From Acidimicrobiaceae bacterium (lineage in GTDB: Bacteria > Actinomycetota > Acidimicrobiia > Acidimicrobiales > Aldehydirespiratoraceae): a stretch of 64,000 nucleotides of DNA. Below the pieces are notes generated by a model. It was not told where the DNA came from, made no database searches, and saw nothing but the letters and a program-made list of their open reading frames with translations. Shown piece after piece: positions 25,485-34,317 of this stretch. The position numbers were made by a program, and so were the translations under genes. The stretch is from positions 1-64,000 of the forward strand of contig VXTM01000052.1 of assembly GCA_009837445.1 (NCBI GenBank), read 5' to 3'. Each line of letters opens with the position of its first letter. Position 1 is the first letter of the stretch.

Positions 25485-26753
25485 TCAGCTGGGAACGATC
25501 CGTGCCACGGGGCCGTTGAGCGACAGCGTGTAGAGCTCGCCCTGAGCGTCCTCGCCGAATGACGCCAGCGCGCCGCCCGGCACCTCCACCCCCAGGTCCC
25601 GGAACTCGACTTCTCCGGTGGAGATCTGCACCGCCCACAGGCGCGACGTGCAGTAGTCGCCGAAGACGTAGGCGCCGTAGAGGTCCTCGATGGCCGACCC
25701 CCGGTACACGAACCCGCCGGTTACGCTGCAGCCGTCGTCCTGGCCGTACTCCCACACCGGGTCGGCGTGGCTGGGCGGCTCGTCGCCGGCGTAGGAGTGC
25801 AGGCCCTCGCGCAGGCGCCAGCCCAGATTGGCTCCCAGCCCGCCGCCGTCGGCGGCTAGCAGCACCGTCACCTCCTCGTAGCGGTCCTGTCCCACATCCG
25901 CGATCCACAGGTCGCCCCTGTCCCGGTCGAACGAGAACCGCCACGGGTTGCGCACCCCGGTCAGGAAGATCTCGGGCCGCCCGGCCGGATCCTGGCCGTC
26001 GGCGGCCGAGAAGGGATTGTCCGGGGGCACGTTGTACGGCTCGACCGCTTCCGGCGTCGGCTCGATCCGCAGGACGGCTCCAAGCCAGGTCGTGGCGTCC
26101 TGCCCGGCGTCGAGCGGATCTCCCGCCGAGCCCCCGTCGCCGAAGCCGATGTACAGCAGCCCGTCCCCGCCGATGGCCAGGTCGCCGCCGTTGTGGTTCC
26201 TGAACGGCTGCTGCTGGGTGAGGATCGTCCGCCGCCAGCCGCTGAGACCGGTCCCGTCCCGCTCGAAAGCCTCGACGCGGGTGTCGCCTGCCAGGTCGGT
26301 GAAGTTCGCGAACAGCCAGCGGTCGGTGACCGCGATGCCGAGCAGGCCCTGCTCGCCGGTGGCCCTGGTCTCGGCGGTGATGTCGAGGATGGTCTCCACC
26401 ACCTCGCCGCGCTCGATGTCCACCCGTGAGACGAGGCCGGCCCGCTCCGCCACCCATACCAGGTCGTCGCCGGGCGCCACCGCCATGTCGATGGGCTCGT
26501 CGAGCGTCAGCACCACTTCGGCGTCCACATCGGCCGCGAACATGTTGCCGTCGGGCCTGGGTTCGGGCTGCTCCGGATCCACTGTCCCGGTCTCTTCAGC
26601 GGGCGGCTCCGAGGTCGGTGCCGGGGCCGCGGTCACGGAGGGCACCGTGGGCCTTGGCGCCAGCAGCTCGTCGTCGGCCGCGCACCCGCCCGCAGCCGCC
26701 ATGACCGCCACCATCGCGGCGCCCACCCACACACGGCGGAGCCGACGAGTCAC
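25485..26753 (-). CDS. PQQ-type sugar dehydrogenase lipoprotein (YliI/GSDH family)
   Basis: A secreted lipoprotein of about 422 residues with a six-bladed beta-propeller of the glucose/sorbosone dehydrogenase type. The signal peptide contains Arg-Arg and ends Ala-Gly-Gly-Cys, followed by a Pro/Thr/Glu linker to about residue 65. Propeller landmarks are AERAGLVSRVD, GLLGIAV, FRNHNGGDLAIGGDGLLYIGFGDGG, TGVRNPWRFSFDRDRGDLWIADVGQ and GGFVYRG. Such enzymes oxidise aldose sugars using PQQ. GTG 26753 after GGGGG is preferred; ATG 26789 would add 12 residues. It lies directly downstream of tesB. Confidence 0.85.
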   Translation of the reverse strand: MTRRLRRVWVGAAMVAVMAAAGGCAADDELLAPRPTVPSVTAAPAPTSEPPAEETGTVDPEQPEPRPDGNMFAADVDAEVVLTLDEPIDMAVAPGDDLVWVAERAGLVSRVDIERGEVVETILDITAETRATGEQGLLGIAVTDRWLFANFTDLAGDTRVEAFERDGTGLSGWRRTILTQQQPFRNHNGGDLAIGGDGLLYIGFGDGGSAGDPLDAGQDATTWLGAVLRIEPTPEAVEPYNVPPDNPFSAADGQDPAGRPEIFLTGVRNPWRFSFDRDRGDLWIADVGQDRYEEVTVLLAADGGGLGANLGWRLREGLHSYAGDEPPSHADPVWEYGQDDGCSVTGGFVYRGSAIEDLYGAYVFGDYCTSRLWAVQISTGEVEFRDLGVEVPGGALASFGEDAQGELYTLSLNGPVARIVPS

Positions 26754-26789
26754 CGTCCCCCCGGGTATGCGCCCAACGTCCCGAACCAT

Positions 26790-27632
26790 TCAGCCGATCG
26801 GACGGATCAGGCCCTCCTGCACCACCGACGCCACTAGGCGGCCGTCGCGGGTGAACACCCGGCCGGTGGCCAGGCCCCGGGCACCGCTCGCTGCCGGGGT
26901 GTGCTGGTCGTACAGCAGCCACTCGTCGGCCCGGAACGGACCGTGGAACCACATGGCGTGGTCGAGGCTGGCCAACATGACGCCCGGGTGGGCCGCGCTG
27001 GTTCCGTGGGGAGCCAGCGTGGTGTCGAGCAGGGTCATGTCGCTGGCGTAGGTGAGCAGGCAGGTGTGCAGCACTTCGTCGTCGCCGAGGGTCCCGTTAG
27101 CCCGCATCCACACCCTCTGGGTGGGCGGCAGCGGACCGCTGCGGTCGAGCGGGCTGGTGGTCACGTACCTGATGTCGAGCGCCATCATGCGGTCGGGATG
27201 GTGCCGGTCGGGGTTGGCGGCCCTGAGGCGCTCGGCGCGCGACTCGAGCGTCTCGGGGTCGGGCACGTCCGGCATCGGCTCCAGATGCTCGTAGCCGTCC
27301 TCGGCCACATGGAACGACGCGGCGAGCTGGAAGATGGCCCTGCCGTGCTGGATGGCCACCACCCGCCGGGTGGTGAACGAGCGGCCGTCCCGGATCCGGT
27401 CCACGTCGTAGAGCACCGGCGCCTTGGGGTCGCCGGCCCGCAGGAAGTAGGCGTGCAGCGAATGCACCGCGCCCCGCTCAACCGTGCGGGCCGCGGCCAC
27501 CAGCGCCTGGCCGGCCACCTGACCGCCGAAGATCCTCTGCCGGTCGTCGTCGGGCGAGCGGCCCCGGAAGATGTTGACCTCGATGGCCTCCAGGTCGAGC
27601 AGGGCCACCACGTTGTCGAGCGCGGTCTGCAT
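26790..27632 (-). CDS. tesB: Acyl-CoA thioesterase II (TesB family)
   Basis: 280 residues forming a double hotdog protein. IFGGQVAGQALVAAARTV (about residues 34-51) and LHAYFLRAGDPKAPVLYDVDRIRDGRSFTTRRVVAIQHGRAIFQ form the first hotdog, and SLDHAMWFHGPFRADEWLLYDQHTPAASGARGLATGRVF with a catalytic Asp in LASLDHAMWFH the second. It hydrolyses acyl-CoAs to free acid and CoA in the cytosol. The gene is followed immediately by the sugar dehydrogenase gene, and 75 nt separate it from the divergent gtrA-like gene. Confidence 0.93.
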   Translation of the reverse strand: MQTALDNVVALLDLEAIEVNIFRGRSPDDDRQRIFGGQVAGQALVAAARTVERGAVHSLHAYFLRAGDPKAPVLYDVDRIRDGRSFTTRRVVAIQHGRAIFQLAASFHVAEDGYEHLEPMPDVPDPETLESRAERLRAANPDRHHPDRMMALDIRYVTTSPLDRSGPLPPTQRVWMRANGTLGDDEVLHTCLLTYASDMTLLDTTLAPHGTSAAHPGVMLASLDHAMWFHGPFRADEWLLYDQHTPAASGARGLATGRVFTRDGRLVASVVQEGLIRPIG

Positions 27633-27707
27633 CCGTCCATGATGCCCCCGCAGCGGTGCAAACTGCGGATGCCCGGCCGGCGGCGGCCCGCAATAGTCTG
27701 CGATCCA

Positions 27708-28148
27708 GTGAGCGGGTCACCGATGTCCACCCTGCAGCGGCTGAGAGCCGAGCACGGCCTCAAGGCCTTGCGCTACTGCGGCGTGTCGGTGGTCAACGTG
27801 AGCGTCGGGGTGAGTGTGCTGGCCATCTGCCACGGGCTGTTGGGCTGGCCGGCGGTCGGAGCCAACCTGGCCGCATGGATGGTAAGCACAGTGCCCGCCT
27901 ACCTGCTGAGCCGGGCCTGGGTCTGGCAGCGCAGCGGGCCCCACCGGCTGGCCGGCGAGGTGCTCACGTTCTGGGTGATGGCGCTGATCGGGCTGCTGCT
28001 CTCGTCGGCCGCGGTGTGGGTGGTGGAGGAGTTCACATCCGAGACGGTGTTCGTGGTGGCCGGCAACCTCGCCGCCTACGGGACGGTGTGGGTGGCCAAG
28101 TACGTCTTCCTAGACCGGGTGATGTGGCCGCGGGCCCACAGCAACTGA
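27708..28148 (+). CDS. GtrA-like membrane protein
   Basis: A 146-residue protein with four predicted membrane helices (about residues 23-43, 47-68, 84-106, 114-135). It carries the GtrA signature RYCGVSVVNVSVGVSVL at the first helix and NLAAWMVSTVPAYLLSRAWVW at the second. GtrA proteins are thought to help flip lipid-linked sugars across the membrane. TAGTCT lies 8 nt before the GTG at 27708, supporting that start; an ATG at 27723 is the alternative. Its stop overlaps the next start as TGATG, and a methyltransferase and polysaccharide deacetylase gene follow, suggesting envelope glycan modification. Confidence 0.87.
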   Translation: MSGSPMSTLQRLRAEHGLKALRYCGVSVVNVSVGVSVLAICHGLLGWPAVGANLAAWMVSTVPAYLLSRAWVWQRSGPHRLAGEVLTFWVMALIGLLLSSAAVWVVEEFTSETVFVVAGNLAAYGTVWVAKYVFLDRVMWPRAHSN

Positions 28149-28780
28149 TGGAGGACCGCCTGCGCTGTGCGGCCGAGGCGGCCCGGGGCTTCATGCCGCC
28201 CGATGAGGGGCTGGCTCTCTACGAGGCCGCCGTCTCGGTCGAAGTGGACGGACCGCTGCTGGAGGTGGGCAGCTACTGCGGGAAGTCGGCGGTGTACCTG
28301 GGCGCGGCGGCTCAACGGGACGGGAGGATCCTGTTCTGCGTCGACCACCACCGCGGCTCCGAGGAGAACCAGGCCGGCTGGGAGCATCACGACCCGGAGG
28401 TGGTGGACGCCGACCTGGGCGTGATCGACACGCTGCCGTTCTTCCGCCGCACCATCCGCGACGCCGGGCTGGAGCAGACCGTCGTGGCCGTGGTGGGCGA
28501 CTCGCCCACGCTGGCGTCGCTGTGGGCCACACCGCTGGCCCTGGTGTTCATCGACGGCGGCCACGGCGCGGAACCGGCTCACCGCGACTACGAGGGCTGG
28601 TCCCCTCATGTAAGGCCGGGCGGGTTGCTGGCCATACACGACGTGTTCGAGAATCCTGCCGACGGCGGCCGCCCACCGTACGAGATCTGGTGCCGTGCCC
28701 TGGCCGACGGATGCTTCAGGGAGCAGGCCGTAGCCGGCTCCCTACGGATCCTGCAGCGCATCGCCCCCGACCCGGACTGA
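28148..28780 (+). CDS. Class I SAM-dependent methyltransferase (Methyltransf_24 type)
   Basis: A 210-residue methyltransferase with PLLEVGSYCGKSAVYLGAAA (motif I, about residues 36-55), GRILFCVDHHRGSEENQ (about 59-75), LALVFIDGGHGAEPAHRDYEGW (about 129-150) and GGLLAIHDVFE (about 157-167). It is a paralogue of the 20540-21289 product. Its position between a GtrA-like flippase and a polysaccharide deacetylase hints at glycan or lipid-sugar methylation, but no substrate can be named. Start and stop codons overlap both neighbours (TGATG on each side). Confidence 0.82.
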   Translation: MEDRLRCAAEAARGFMPPDEGLALYEAAVSVEVDGPLLEVGSYCGKSAVYLGAAAQRDGRILFCVDHHRGSEENQAGWEHHDPEVVDADLGVIDTLPFFRRTIRDAGLEQTVVAVVGDSPTLASLWATPLALVFIDGGHGAEPAHRDYEGWSPHVRPGGLLAIHDVFENPADGGRPPYEIWCRALADGCFREQAVAGSLRILQRIAPDPD

Positions 28781-28842
28781 TGAGCCGACTGCACGAGATT
28801 CTGGACCCCTTGCCGACTGCACCAAGAAATATAGTGGCCACT

Positions 28843-30525
28843 ATGAGACGGCGGCCGTCGGCCAGGGGACTCGCGGTCCTTGCCGGGCTGGCCATGCTGG
28901 CCGCCGGATGCAGCGGTGCGAGCTCACCCCCGCCTGACCCACCGTTGACAGATGCGGCCGAACCGCCGACGGAGACGACTGCTCCCACGACCGCCCGTTC
29001 CACCTCCACGACAACCACGACTTCGACGGCGGTGACCACACCGACCGTGCCGGAGGCGACGCCCACTACCGCCGCGCCGAGCGAGAGCCTTCCGGACCAA
29101 GCGCCCACAGAGCCCGAGACCATCGATTGGAAGGACCTCGAGAGTCTCGTCATCGAGATCGACGGCGACTCTGTGCAGCTCGAGGGGGGGCGGGCCACCG
29201 TCACCTATGGTGGCGAGTCGGCGAGCACCTTCACGCTGAGGAACCGGGCGGCTCAGGGCGACCTCGACGGAGACGGCGATGAGGATCTAGCCGCCCACGT
29301 CGTCGTGCGCTCGGCAGGGACGGGAGTCTTCCACTATGTGGTACCCGTGATCAACGAGGCGGGCACTGCGGTGGCTCGGTCGCCGGTCCTGGCCGGAGAC
29401 CGCATAGTCATGGACAGCATCTGGGTGCAGGACGGGCTGATCGAGGTGTCGCTGTTCGATCGGGGTCTGGACGAGCCCTTCACGATCATCACCACACGCA
29501 CGATGCTGGAGATCGACGTGTCGGGTGGGGCGCCGGTTGTCGCGGTCGCCGGCACCGAGCCCATCGAGGACGTGCCCCTGCCCGGTCCCGGGCGTCCAGT
29601 GATCGATGTCCGGTTCGATCCGGGAGCGGTCAGCGCGGTGCAGTCCGGGTCCATCGACTTCCGGGAGCGGCAGACCTACACGGTGCAGGCATCGCAGGGC
29701 CAGCCGTTCACCGCCACGCTCGACGCGCCTCCGGGGGCGTGGCTTGATGTCCGCCTCGACGATCTCGTGGTCGCCCCGGCCTCGCAGCGGTCGCAGCTGG
29801 TGACCACAGAGCTGCCCGTCAGCGGCCCGTGGCAGGTGACCGTGTTCTCCTCCCACGCCGGTCCGGTCGACTATCGGCTGACGATCGAAGTGCTCCCGGT
29901 GGTTGAGGCCAGCCCCGCGACGACCACAACCGCGCCGATCGTGCGCCTGCCGAGACCGCCCAAGCCGGCCGGCGACGGCGTCGTGTACTTGACCTTCGAC
30001 GACGGCCCACACGCGGAGTACACACCGCAGGTGCTCGACATCCTGGCCCGCCACGACGCCAAGGCCACATTCTTCGTGGTGGGCCGGCTGGCGCGGGCCT
30101 ACCCCGACATCATCGAACGGATCGCGGCGGAGGGCCACACCCTCGCCAACCACACCTGGAACCACGAGGATCTGGCCACCCTGACCCGGCCGGCATTCGA
30201 CGAGACGGTCGGCCGGACAGAGGCGATCCTGGGGGATCTTGCCACGCCGTGCCTGCGGCCGCCGTACGGGTCGATCGGCGCTCACACCAGGGAGTGGGCC
30301 GCGGGCCACGGACTGTCGGTACTGACGTGGGACGGCAGCCCCATGGACTGGATGAACCCCCCGGCGACGGAGATCGCCGACTACCTCGTGCAGTGGGCGC
30401 CGACCGGAGCAGTCATCCTGCTGCACGACGGCGGCGGCAATCGCTCCAACACGGTCCAGGGACTGGACATGGCCATGGAGCGCCTGGCCGATCAGGGCCT
30501 GCGCTACGAGCCCGTCTGCCGCTGA
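28843..30525 (+). CDS. Polysaccharide deacetylase lipoprotein (NodB domain)
   Basis: A lipoprotein of about 560 residues. The signal peptide has Arg-Arg-Arg and ends Ala-Ala-Gly-Cys, then a Thr-rich linker follows. A central region contains an FG-GAP-like DLDGDGDEDLAA, and the C-terminal 190 residues form a NodB domain: TFDDGPH (motif 1, metal Asp), NHTWNH (motif 2, two metal His), RPPYGS (motif 3), LTWDGSPMDW (motif 4) and VILLHDGG (motif 5). All catalytic elements are present, so it should remove N-acetyl groups from peptidoglycan or another cell-surface glycan. An ATG at 28780 overlaps the preceding stop (TGATG) and would add 21 residues; the signal peptide favours 28843. Confidence 0.88.
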   Translation: MRRRPSARGLAVLAGLAMLAAGCSGASSPPPDPPLTDAAEPPTETTAPTTARSTSTTTTTSTAVTTPTVPEATPTTAAPSESLPDQAPTEPETIDWKDLESLVIEIDGDSVQLEGGRATVTYGGESASTFTLRNRAAQGDLDGDGDEDLAAHVVVRSAGTGVFHYVVPVINEAGTAVARSPVLAGDRIVMDSIWVQDGLIEVSLFDRGLDEPFTIITTRTMLEIDVSGGAPVVAVAGTEPIEDVPLPGPGRPVIDVRFDPGAVSAVQSGSIDFRERQTYTVQASQGQPFTATLDAPPGAWLDVRLDDLVVAPASQRSQLVTTELPVSGPWQVTVFSSHAGPVDYRLTIEVLPVVEASPATTTTAPIVRLPRPPKPAGDGVVYLTFDDGPHAEYTPQVLDILARHDAKATFFVVGRLARAYPDIIERIAAEGHTLANHTWNHEDLATLTRPAFDETVGRTEAILGDLATPCLRPPYGSIGAHTREWAAGHGLSVLTWDGSPMDWMNPPATEIADYLVQWAPTGAVILLHDGGGNRSNTVQGLDMAMERLADQGLRYEPVCR

Positions 30526-30567
30526 CCGCGGATCAGTAACTGTCTGAAGGGCCCGCCGCTTCCGGCG

Positions 30568-30700
30568 CGGCTAGGCTCCGGAGTGCCGACAGGCAGCGAA
30601 GCCGGTGAGAACCCGGCACTGTCCCGCAGCGGTGATGCTCGCCGGCCCCGGCCGGCAGGATGAGTCCGATCGCCTGGCTGCCGGCATGACGATCCGACCC
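30568..30700 (+). ncRNA. Cobalamin riboswitch
   Basis: The leader contains the core of the B12 riboswitch: CCGACAGGCAGCGAAGCCGGTGAGAACCCGGCACTGTCCCGC, split here by hairpins, then GGTGATGC, a GC-rich hairpin, and a B12-box-like AGTCCGATCGCCTGGCTGCC. It lies about 75-200 nt upstream of the btuF start, and the downstream segment with AGGGAGA could be masked when cobalamin is bound. It would repress the uptake/salvage operon when the vitamin is plentiful. The ends are approximate. Confidence 0.88.
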
Positions 30701-30773
30701 TCGAGGTAAGGGGAGGCTCGTGCGGTGGCACTCCCGCTGCTCGGCCCCGAACTCGAGCAGAAGGGAGAACACC

Positions 30774-31829
30774 GTGATCCGTTCCAACGCCCGAGCCCGT
30801 CAATTGGTACTGAGGCTCTTGTGTATGGCCACGCCGATGCTGCTGCTGGCTGCGGCCTGCGGCAGCGACGACGGCGACGACAGCACTGCACAAGCGCCTG
30901 CCACCACCGTCACATCGACCACCGCTGCACCGCAGCCGGAACCGGTTGAGGAACCCCCCTCGACGACAACCGAGGCGCCTGCGTCAACGACAACCGAGGC
31001 CGCGGCGGCGACAACGACGGAGCCTGCTGCCGCGCTCGACGAAGATGAACACGCCTATCAGCGCATTGTCTCGATTTCGCCGACCGCGACGGAGATGGTC
31101 TTCGCCATCGGTGCGGGTGACCGCGTGGTCGCCGTCGACCAGTTCTCGTACTACCCCGCGGAGGCGCCGGTTACGGACCTCGACGGCTGGAACCCCAACA
31201 TCGAAGCCATCGCCTCCTACGACCCCGACCTGGTGCTGATGCAGACCAGCGGCGATGTCGGCGCCAGTCTCGAAGCGCTCGGCATCGAGGTTTGGGCCCA
31301 TGACGCCCCCTTCGTGTTCGACGACGTCTACTTCCAGATCGAGTCGCTCGGCGCGGTCACCGGCCAGGGTGACGAGGCCGCCGCGCTCGTAGCCGACATG
31401 CAGGCCCAGATAGGCGAGTTGATCGCGGCCGCACCCGACGCATCGGGGCTCAGCTACTACCACGAGCTCGACAACACGCTCTACACCGTCACCAGCAGCA
31501 CGTTCATCGGTCAGGTCTACGGCCTGTTCGGCCTCACCAACGTGGCTGATCCCGCCGACGCCGACGGCAGCGCCTGGGGTTACCCGCAGCTTAGTGACGA
31601 GTACCTGGTGGACGCCGACCCCGACATCATCTTCCTGGCCGACACCCTGTGCTGCGGCCAGGACGCGCAGACGGTCGCCGCCAGGCCTGGATGGGACCTG
31701 CTCACCGCGGTCCAGACCGGCCGGATCGTGGAACTCAACGACGACATCGTGTCGCGCTGGGGTCCCCGCCTCGTGGACTTCATCGCGGCTATCTCCGGCG
31801 TGCTCGTGTCCATCGGCGCGGCGAGCTGA
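30774..31829 (+). CDS. btuF: ABC transporter substrate-binding lipoprotein, cobalamin type
   Basis: A 351-residue lipoprotein with a signal peptide ending Leu-Ala-Ala-Ala-Cys, a Thr/Glu/Ala linker with repeated ACAACCGAGGC units (about residues 40-85), and a BtuF/FhuD-type binding domain. That domain starts RIVSISPTATEMVFAIGAGDRVVAVDQFSYYP and continues NIEAIASYDPDLVLMQTSGDV. It captures corrinoids outside the membrane for BtuCD. The start is a GTG at 30774 with GGGAGA upstream. The riboswitch in front supports cobalamin rather than siderophore specificity. Confidence 0.9.
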   Translation: MIRSNARARQLVLRLLCMATPMLLLAAACGSDDGDDSTAQAPATTVTSTTAAPQPEPVEEPPSTTTEAPASTTTEAAAATTTEPAAALDEDEHAYQRIVSISPTATEMVFAIGAGDRVVAVDQFSYYPAEAPVTDLDGWNPNIEAIASYDPDLVLMQTSGDVGASLEALGIEVWAHDAPFVFDDVYFQIESLGAVTGQGDEAAALVADMQAQIGELIAAAPDASGLSYYHELDNTLYTVTSSTFIGQVYGLFGLTNVADPADADGSAWGYPQLSDEYLVDADPDIIFLADTLCCGQDAQTVAARPGWDLLTAVQTGRIVELNDDIVSRWGPRLVDFIAAISGVLVSIGAAS

Positions 31830-31856
31830 CAGCCGACGGGCCAGGGGAGTTCAGCG

Positions 31857-32927
31857 GTGACCGCAACCTGGGGTGACGACAGGGCTGAGACGGCCCTGCG
31901 GGCTGCCGGGCTGCGGCCCGCGTCGCTGGTCGCGGGCCTGGCTGCGGTCGTCGTCGCGGTGACCGCCGGCCTGACCCTCGGGCCGGTCGACATAGCGGCC
32001 CACCGGGTGGTGATCCAGCTGCTCGACGGGCTGCCGGCAGTCTCGCTCGACTCCGGTCTGAGCGACGCCCACGCGGCCATCGTCGAGCAGATCCGGCTGC
32101 CCCGCGTGGTGCTGGGGCTGCTGGTGGGGGCCACCCTGTCGATGAGCGGTGCCGCCTACCAGGGCGCGTTCCGCAATCCGCTGGCTGACCCCTACCTGCT
32201 GGGCATCGCGGCCGGCGCCGGACTCGGGGCCACCGTCGCCATCACCAGCAACCTCGGCGACGGCGCCGGCGCGCTCGACCCGGTTCCGCTGGCCGCCTTC
32301 GCAGGCGCGCTCATCTCGGTGACGGTGTCCTATGCCGCCGGCCACCTCGGGGGCCGCTCCACCGCGTCGCTGATCCTGGCCGGCATCGCAGTGGCGAGCT
32401 TCCTGACCGCCTGCCAGACCTACGTGCTGCAGGCCAACAGCGACGCCTTCCGCCAGATCTTCGCCTGGATCCTGGGCCGCATCGCCACCTCGGGATGGTC
32501 GGAGCCGGCCCTGATGCTGCCCTACTTCGTGGTGGCCGCGGCGGTGGTGCTGCGCTATCGCCGGGCCCTCGACGTGCTCGCGGTGGGCGACGAGGAAGCC
32601 GCCGCGCTCGGGCTGGAGCCGCGGCGGGTGCGGATGATCGTGGTACTGGCCGCCTCGCTGGGCGCGGCCGCGGCGGTGTCGGTGAGCGGGCTCATCGGCT
32701 TCGTCGGCATCATCGTGCCCCACGCCGTGCGCCTCGCGTTCGGCACCAGCAACCGGGCCGTGCTGCCGCTGTCGGTGCTGTTCGGCGGGGCCTTCATGGT
32801 GCTGGCCGATCTGGCCGCCCGCACCGCGCTGGCGCCGGCGGAGTTGCCCATCGGCGTGGTGACCGCGTTCCTGGGCGCACCGTTCTTCGTGCTGGTGCTG
32901 AGGACCAGCCGCAGGGAGATCTGGTGA
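31857..32927 (+). CDS. btuC: FecCD/BtuC family ABC permease
   Basis: A 356-residue polytopic membrane protein of the iron-siderophore/cobalamin permease family. It has IRLPRVVLGLLVGATLSMSGAAYQGAFRNPLADPYLLGIAAGAGLGA (about residues 80-126), the family hallmark, and the C-terminal SGLIGFVGIIVPHAVRLAFGTSNRAVLP segment that contacts the ATPase. About ten helices are predicted. With the ATPase gene, which overlaps by GTGA, and btuF it forms the corrinoid importer. GTG start. Confidence 0.92.
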   Translation: MTATWGDDRAETALRAAGLRPASLVAGLAAVVVAVTAGLTLGPVDIAAHRVVIQLLDGLPAVSLDSGLSDAHAAIVEQIRLPRVVLGLLVGATLSMSGAAYQGAFRNPLADPYLLGIAAGAGLGATVAITSNLGDGAGALDPVPLAAFAGALISVTVSYAAGHLGGRSTASLILAGIAVASFLTACQTYVLQANSDAFRQIFAWILGRIATSGWSEPALMLPYFVVAAAVVLRYRRALDVLAVGDEEAAALGLEPRRVRMIVVLAASLGAAAAVSVSGLIGFVGIIVPHAVRLAFGTSNRAVLPLSVLFGGAFMVLADLAARTALAPAELPIGVVTAFLGAPFFVLVLRTSRREIW

Positions 32928-33748
32928 CCGCGGCCGTAAGCGTGCGGGCGCTGGACGTCACTCTCGACGGCACCCGCGTGCTGCGCGGCGTCGACCTCGC
33001 CGCGGCGCCGGGGGAGTGGGTCAACGTCATCGGACCCAACGGGGCGGGCAAGACCACGCTGCTGCGGGCGCTGCTCGGCCTGGTGCCCTTCGACGGCGAC
33101 ATCGATATCGACGGGCTCGGTGATAACCACCGGCGGGCAGCCCGGGCCCGCAAGCTGGCCTACGTCCCGCAGACGCCGGTGATCCCCCCCGGGATGCTGG
33201 TGGCCGACTATGTGCTGCTCGGCCGCACCCCCCATCGGGGCGTGTTCGCGGCCGAGACCGCCAACGACCGCAGGATCGCGTTCGAGATCCTCGAACGTCT
33301 CGACCTGGAGGGCTTCGGGGAGCGAGCGGTCCAGTCGTTGTCGGGCGGTGAGCGCCAGCGGGCCGTGCTGGCCCGAGCCCTGGCCCAGCAGGCCGATGTG
33401 CTGCTCCTCGACGAGCCCACCACTGCGCTCGACCTCGGCCACCAGCAAGACGTGCTCGAGCTGGTGGACGCGCTGCGGCGCGAACGCGGCCTGACCGTGG
33501 TCGCCACGCTGCACGATCTCACCCTGGCGGCTCGCTACGGCGATCGCATCGCCATACTTGCTCACGGGAGGGTGGCCGAGACCGGTCCGCCCACGGAGGT
33601 GCTCACCGTGCAGAACATTGCTGCACACTTCGGAGCGACGGTGCGCATCGTCGACGACCCCGAGGGCCCCGTGATCGTGCCCACCACCGCGGCCCGCCGT
33701 TCGCAGGCCGAGCCTGCCCCGATCACTCAGAATGGAGACCAGCCATGA
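32924..33748 (+). CDS. btuD: ABC transporter ATPase, cobalamin type
   Basis: A 274-residue ATPase with Walker A GPNGAGKTTL (about residues 37-46), Q-loop in YVPQTP, signature LSGGERQRAVLARALAQQ (about 139-156), Walker B VLLLDEPTTALD and the switch His in TLHDLTLAARYGD. It energises the BtuC permease. Gene order and overlaps (GTGA with btuC, ATGA with cobO) place it in the same transcript. The C-terminal 30 residues are a non-conserved tail. Confidence 0.92.
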   Translation: MTAAVSVRALDVTLDGTRVLRGVDLAAAPGEWVNVIGPNGAGKTTLLRALLGLVPFDGDIDIDGLGDNHRRAARARKLAYVPQTPVIPPGMLVADYVLLGRTPHRGVFAAETANDRRIAFEILERLDLEGFGERAVQSLSGGERQRAVLARALAQQADVLLLDEPTTALDLGHQQDVLELVDALRRERGLTVVATLHDLTLAARYGDRIAILAHGRVAETGPPTEVLTVQNIAAHFGATVRIVDDPEGPVIVPTTAARRSQAEPAPITQNGDQP

Positions 33749-34317
33749 CCACGGCCGATGCCCCGCTGACGGAGGATCCCCGCCCCGGCGGGATGCACAC
33801 CGCCAAGAGCCTCGTGGTGGTCAACACCGGCGATGGCAAGGGAAAGTCGTCGGCCGCGTTCGGCACGGCCATGCGGGCCCGGGCGCGCCGGTGGCCGGTG
33901 GCGGTGGTGCAGTTCCTCAAGTCCGACGACTGGGTGACCGGCGAGCAGTTGATGGCCGAGCCGCTGGGCATCGACTTCTGGTCGCTGGGCGAGGGCTTCA
34001 CCTGGGACAGCGACGACCTGACCCGAGACGAGGCCGAGGCCCGCGAGGCCTGGCGCCACGGCAAGGAGCTGGTGGAGGCGGGCCAGCACCGGCTGGTGGT
34101 GTTCGACGAGATCACCTACCCCCTCAACTGGGGCTGGATCGACGCCGCGGAGGTCGAGGCCACGTTCCGAAGCCGTCCCGAGCAGGTGTCGCTGGTGCTG
34201 ACCGGACGTGACGCCCCCGCCTGGATGATCGAGCTCGGCGACACCGTCACCGAGATGGTCAAGACCAAGCACGCCTACGACTCCGGGATCCTGGCCAAGA
34301 AGGGCATCGACTTCTGA
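33745..34317 (+). CDS. cobO: Corrinoid adenosyltransferase (CobO/BtuR/CobA type)
   Basis: A 190-residue enzyme with the P-loop NTGDGKGKSSAAFGTAMRA (about residues 27-45), VAVVQFLKSDDW, and the conserved VVFDEITYPLNWGWID followed by LVLTGRDAP. It transfers the adenosyl group of ATP to cob(I)alamin or cobyrinate diamide to form the Co-C bond. It is translationally coupled to btuD (ATGA) and to cobU (TGATG), consistent with processing of imported corrinoids. Confidence 0.94.
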   Translation: MTTADAPLTEDPRPGGMHTAKSLVVVNTGDGKGKSSAAFGTAMRARARRWPVAVVQFLKSDDWVTGEQLMAEPLGIDFWSLGEGFTWDSDDLTRDEAEAREAWRHGKELVEAGQHRLVVFDEITYPLNWGWIDAAEVEATFRSRPEQVSLVLTGRDAPAWMIELGDTVTEMVKTKHAYDSGILAKKGIDF

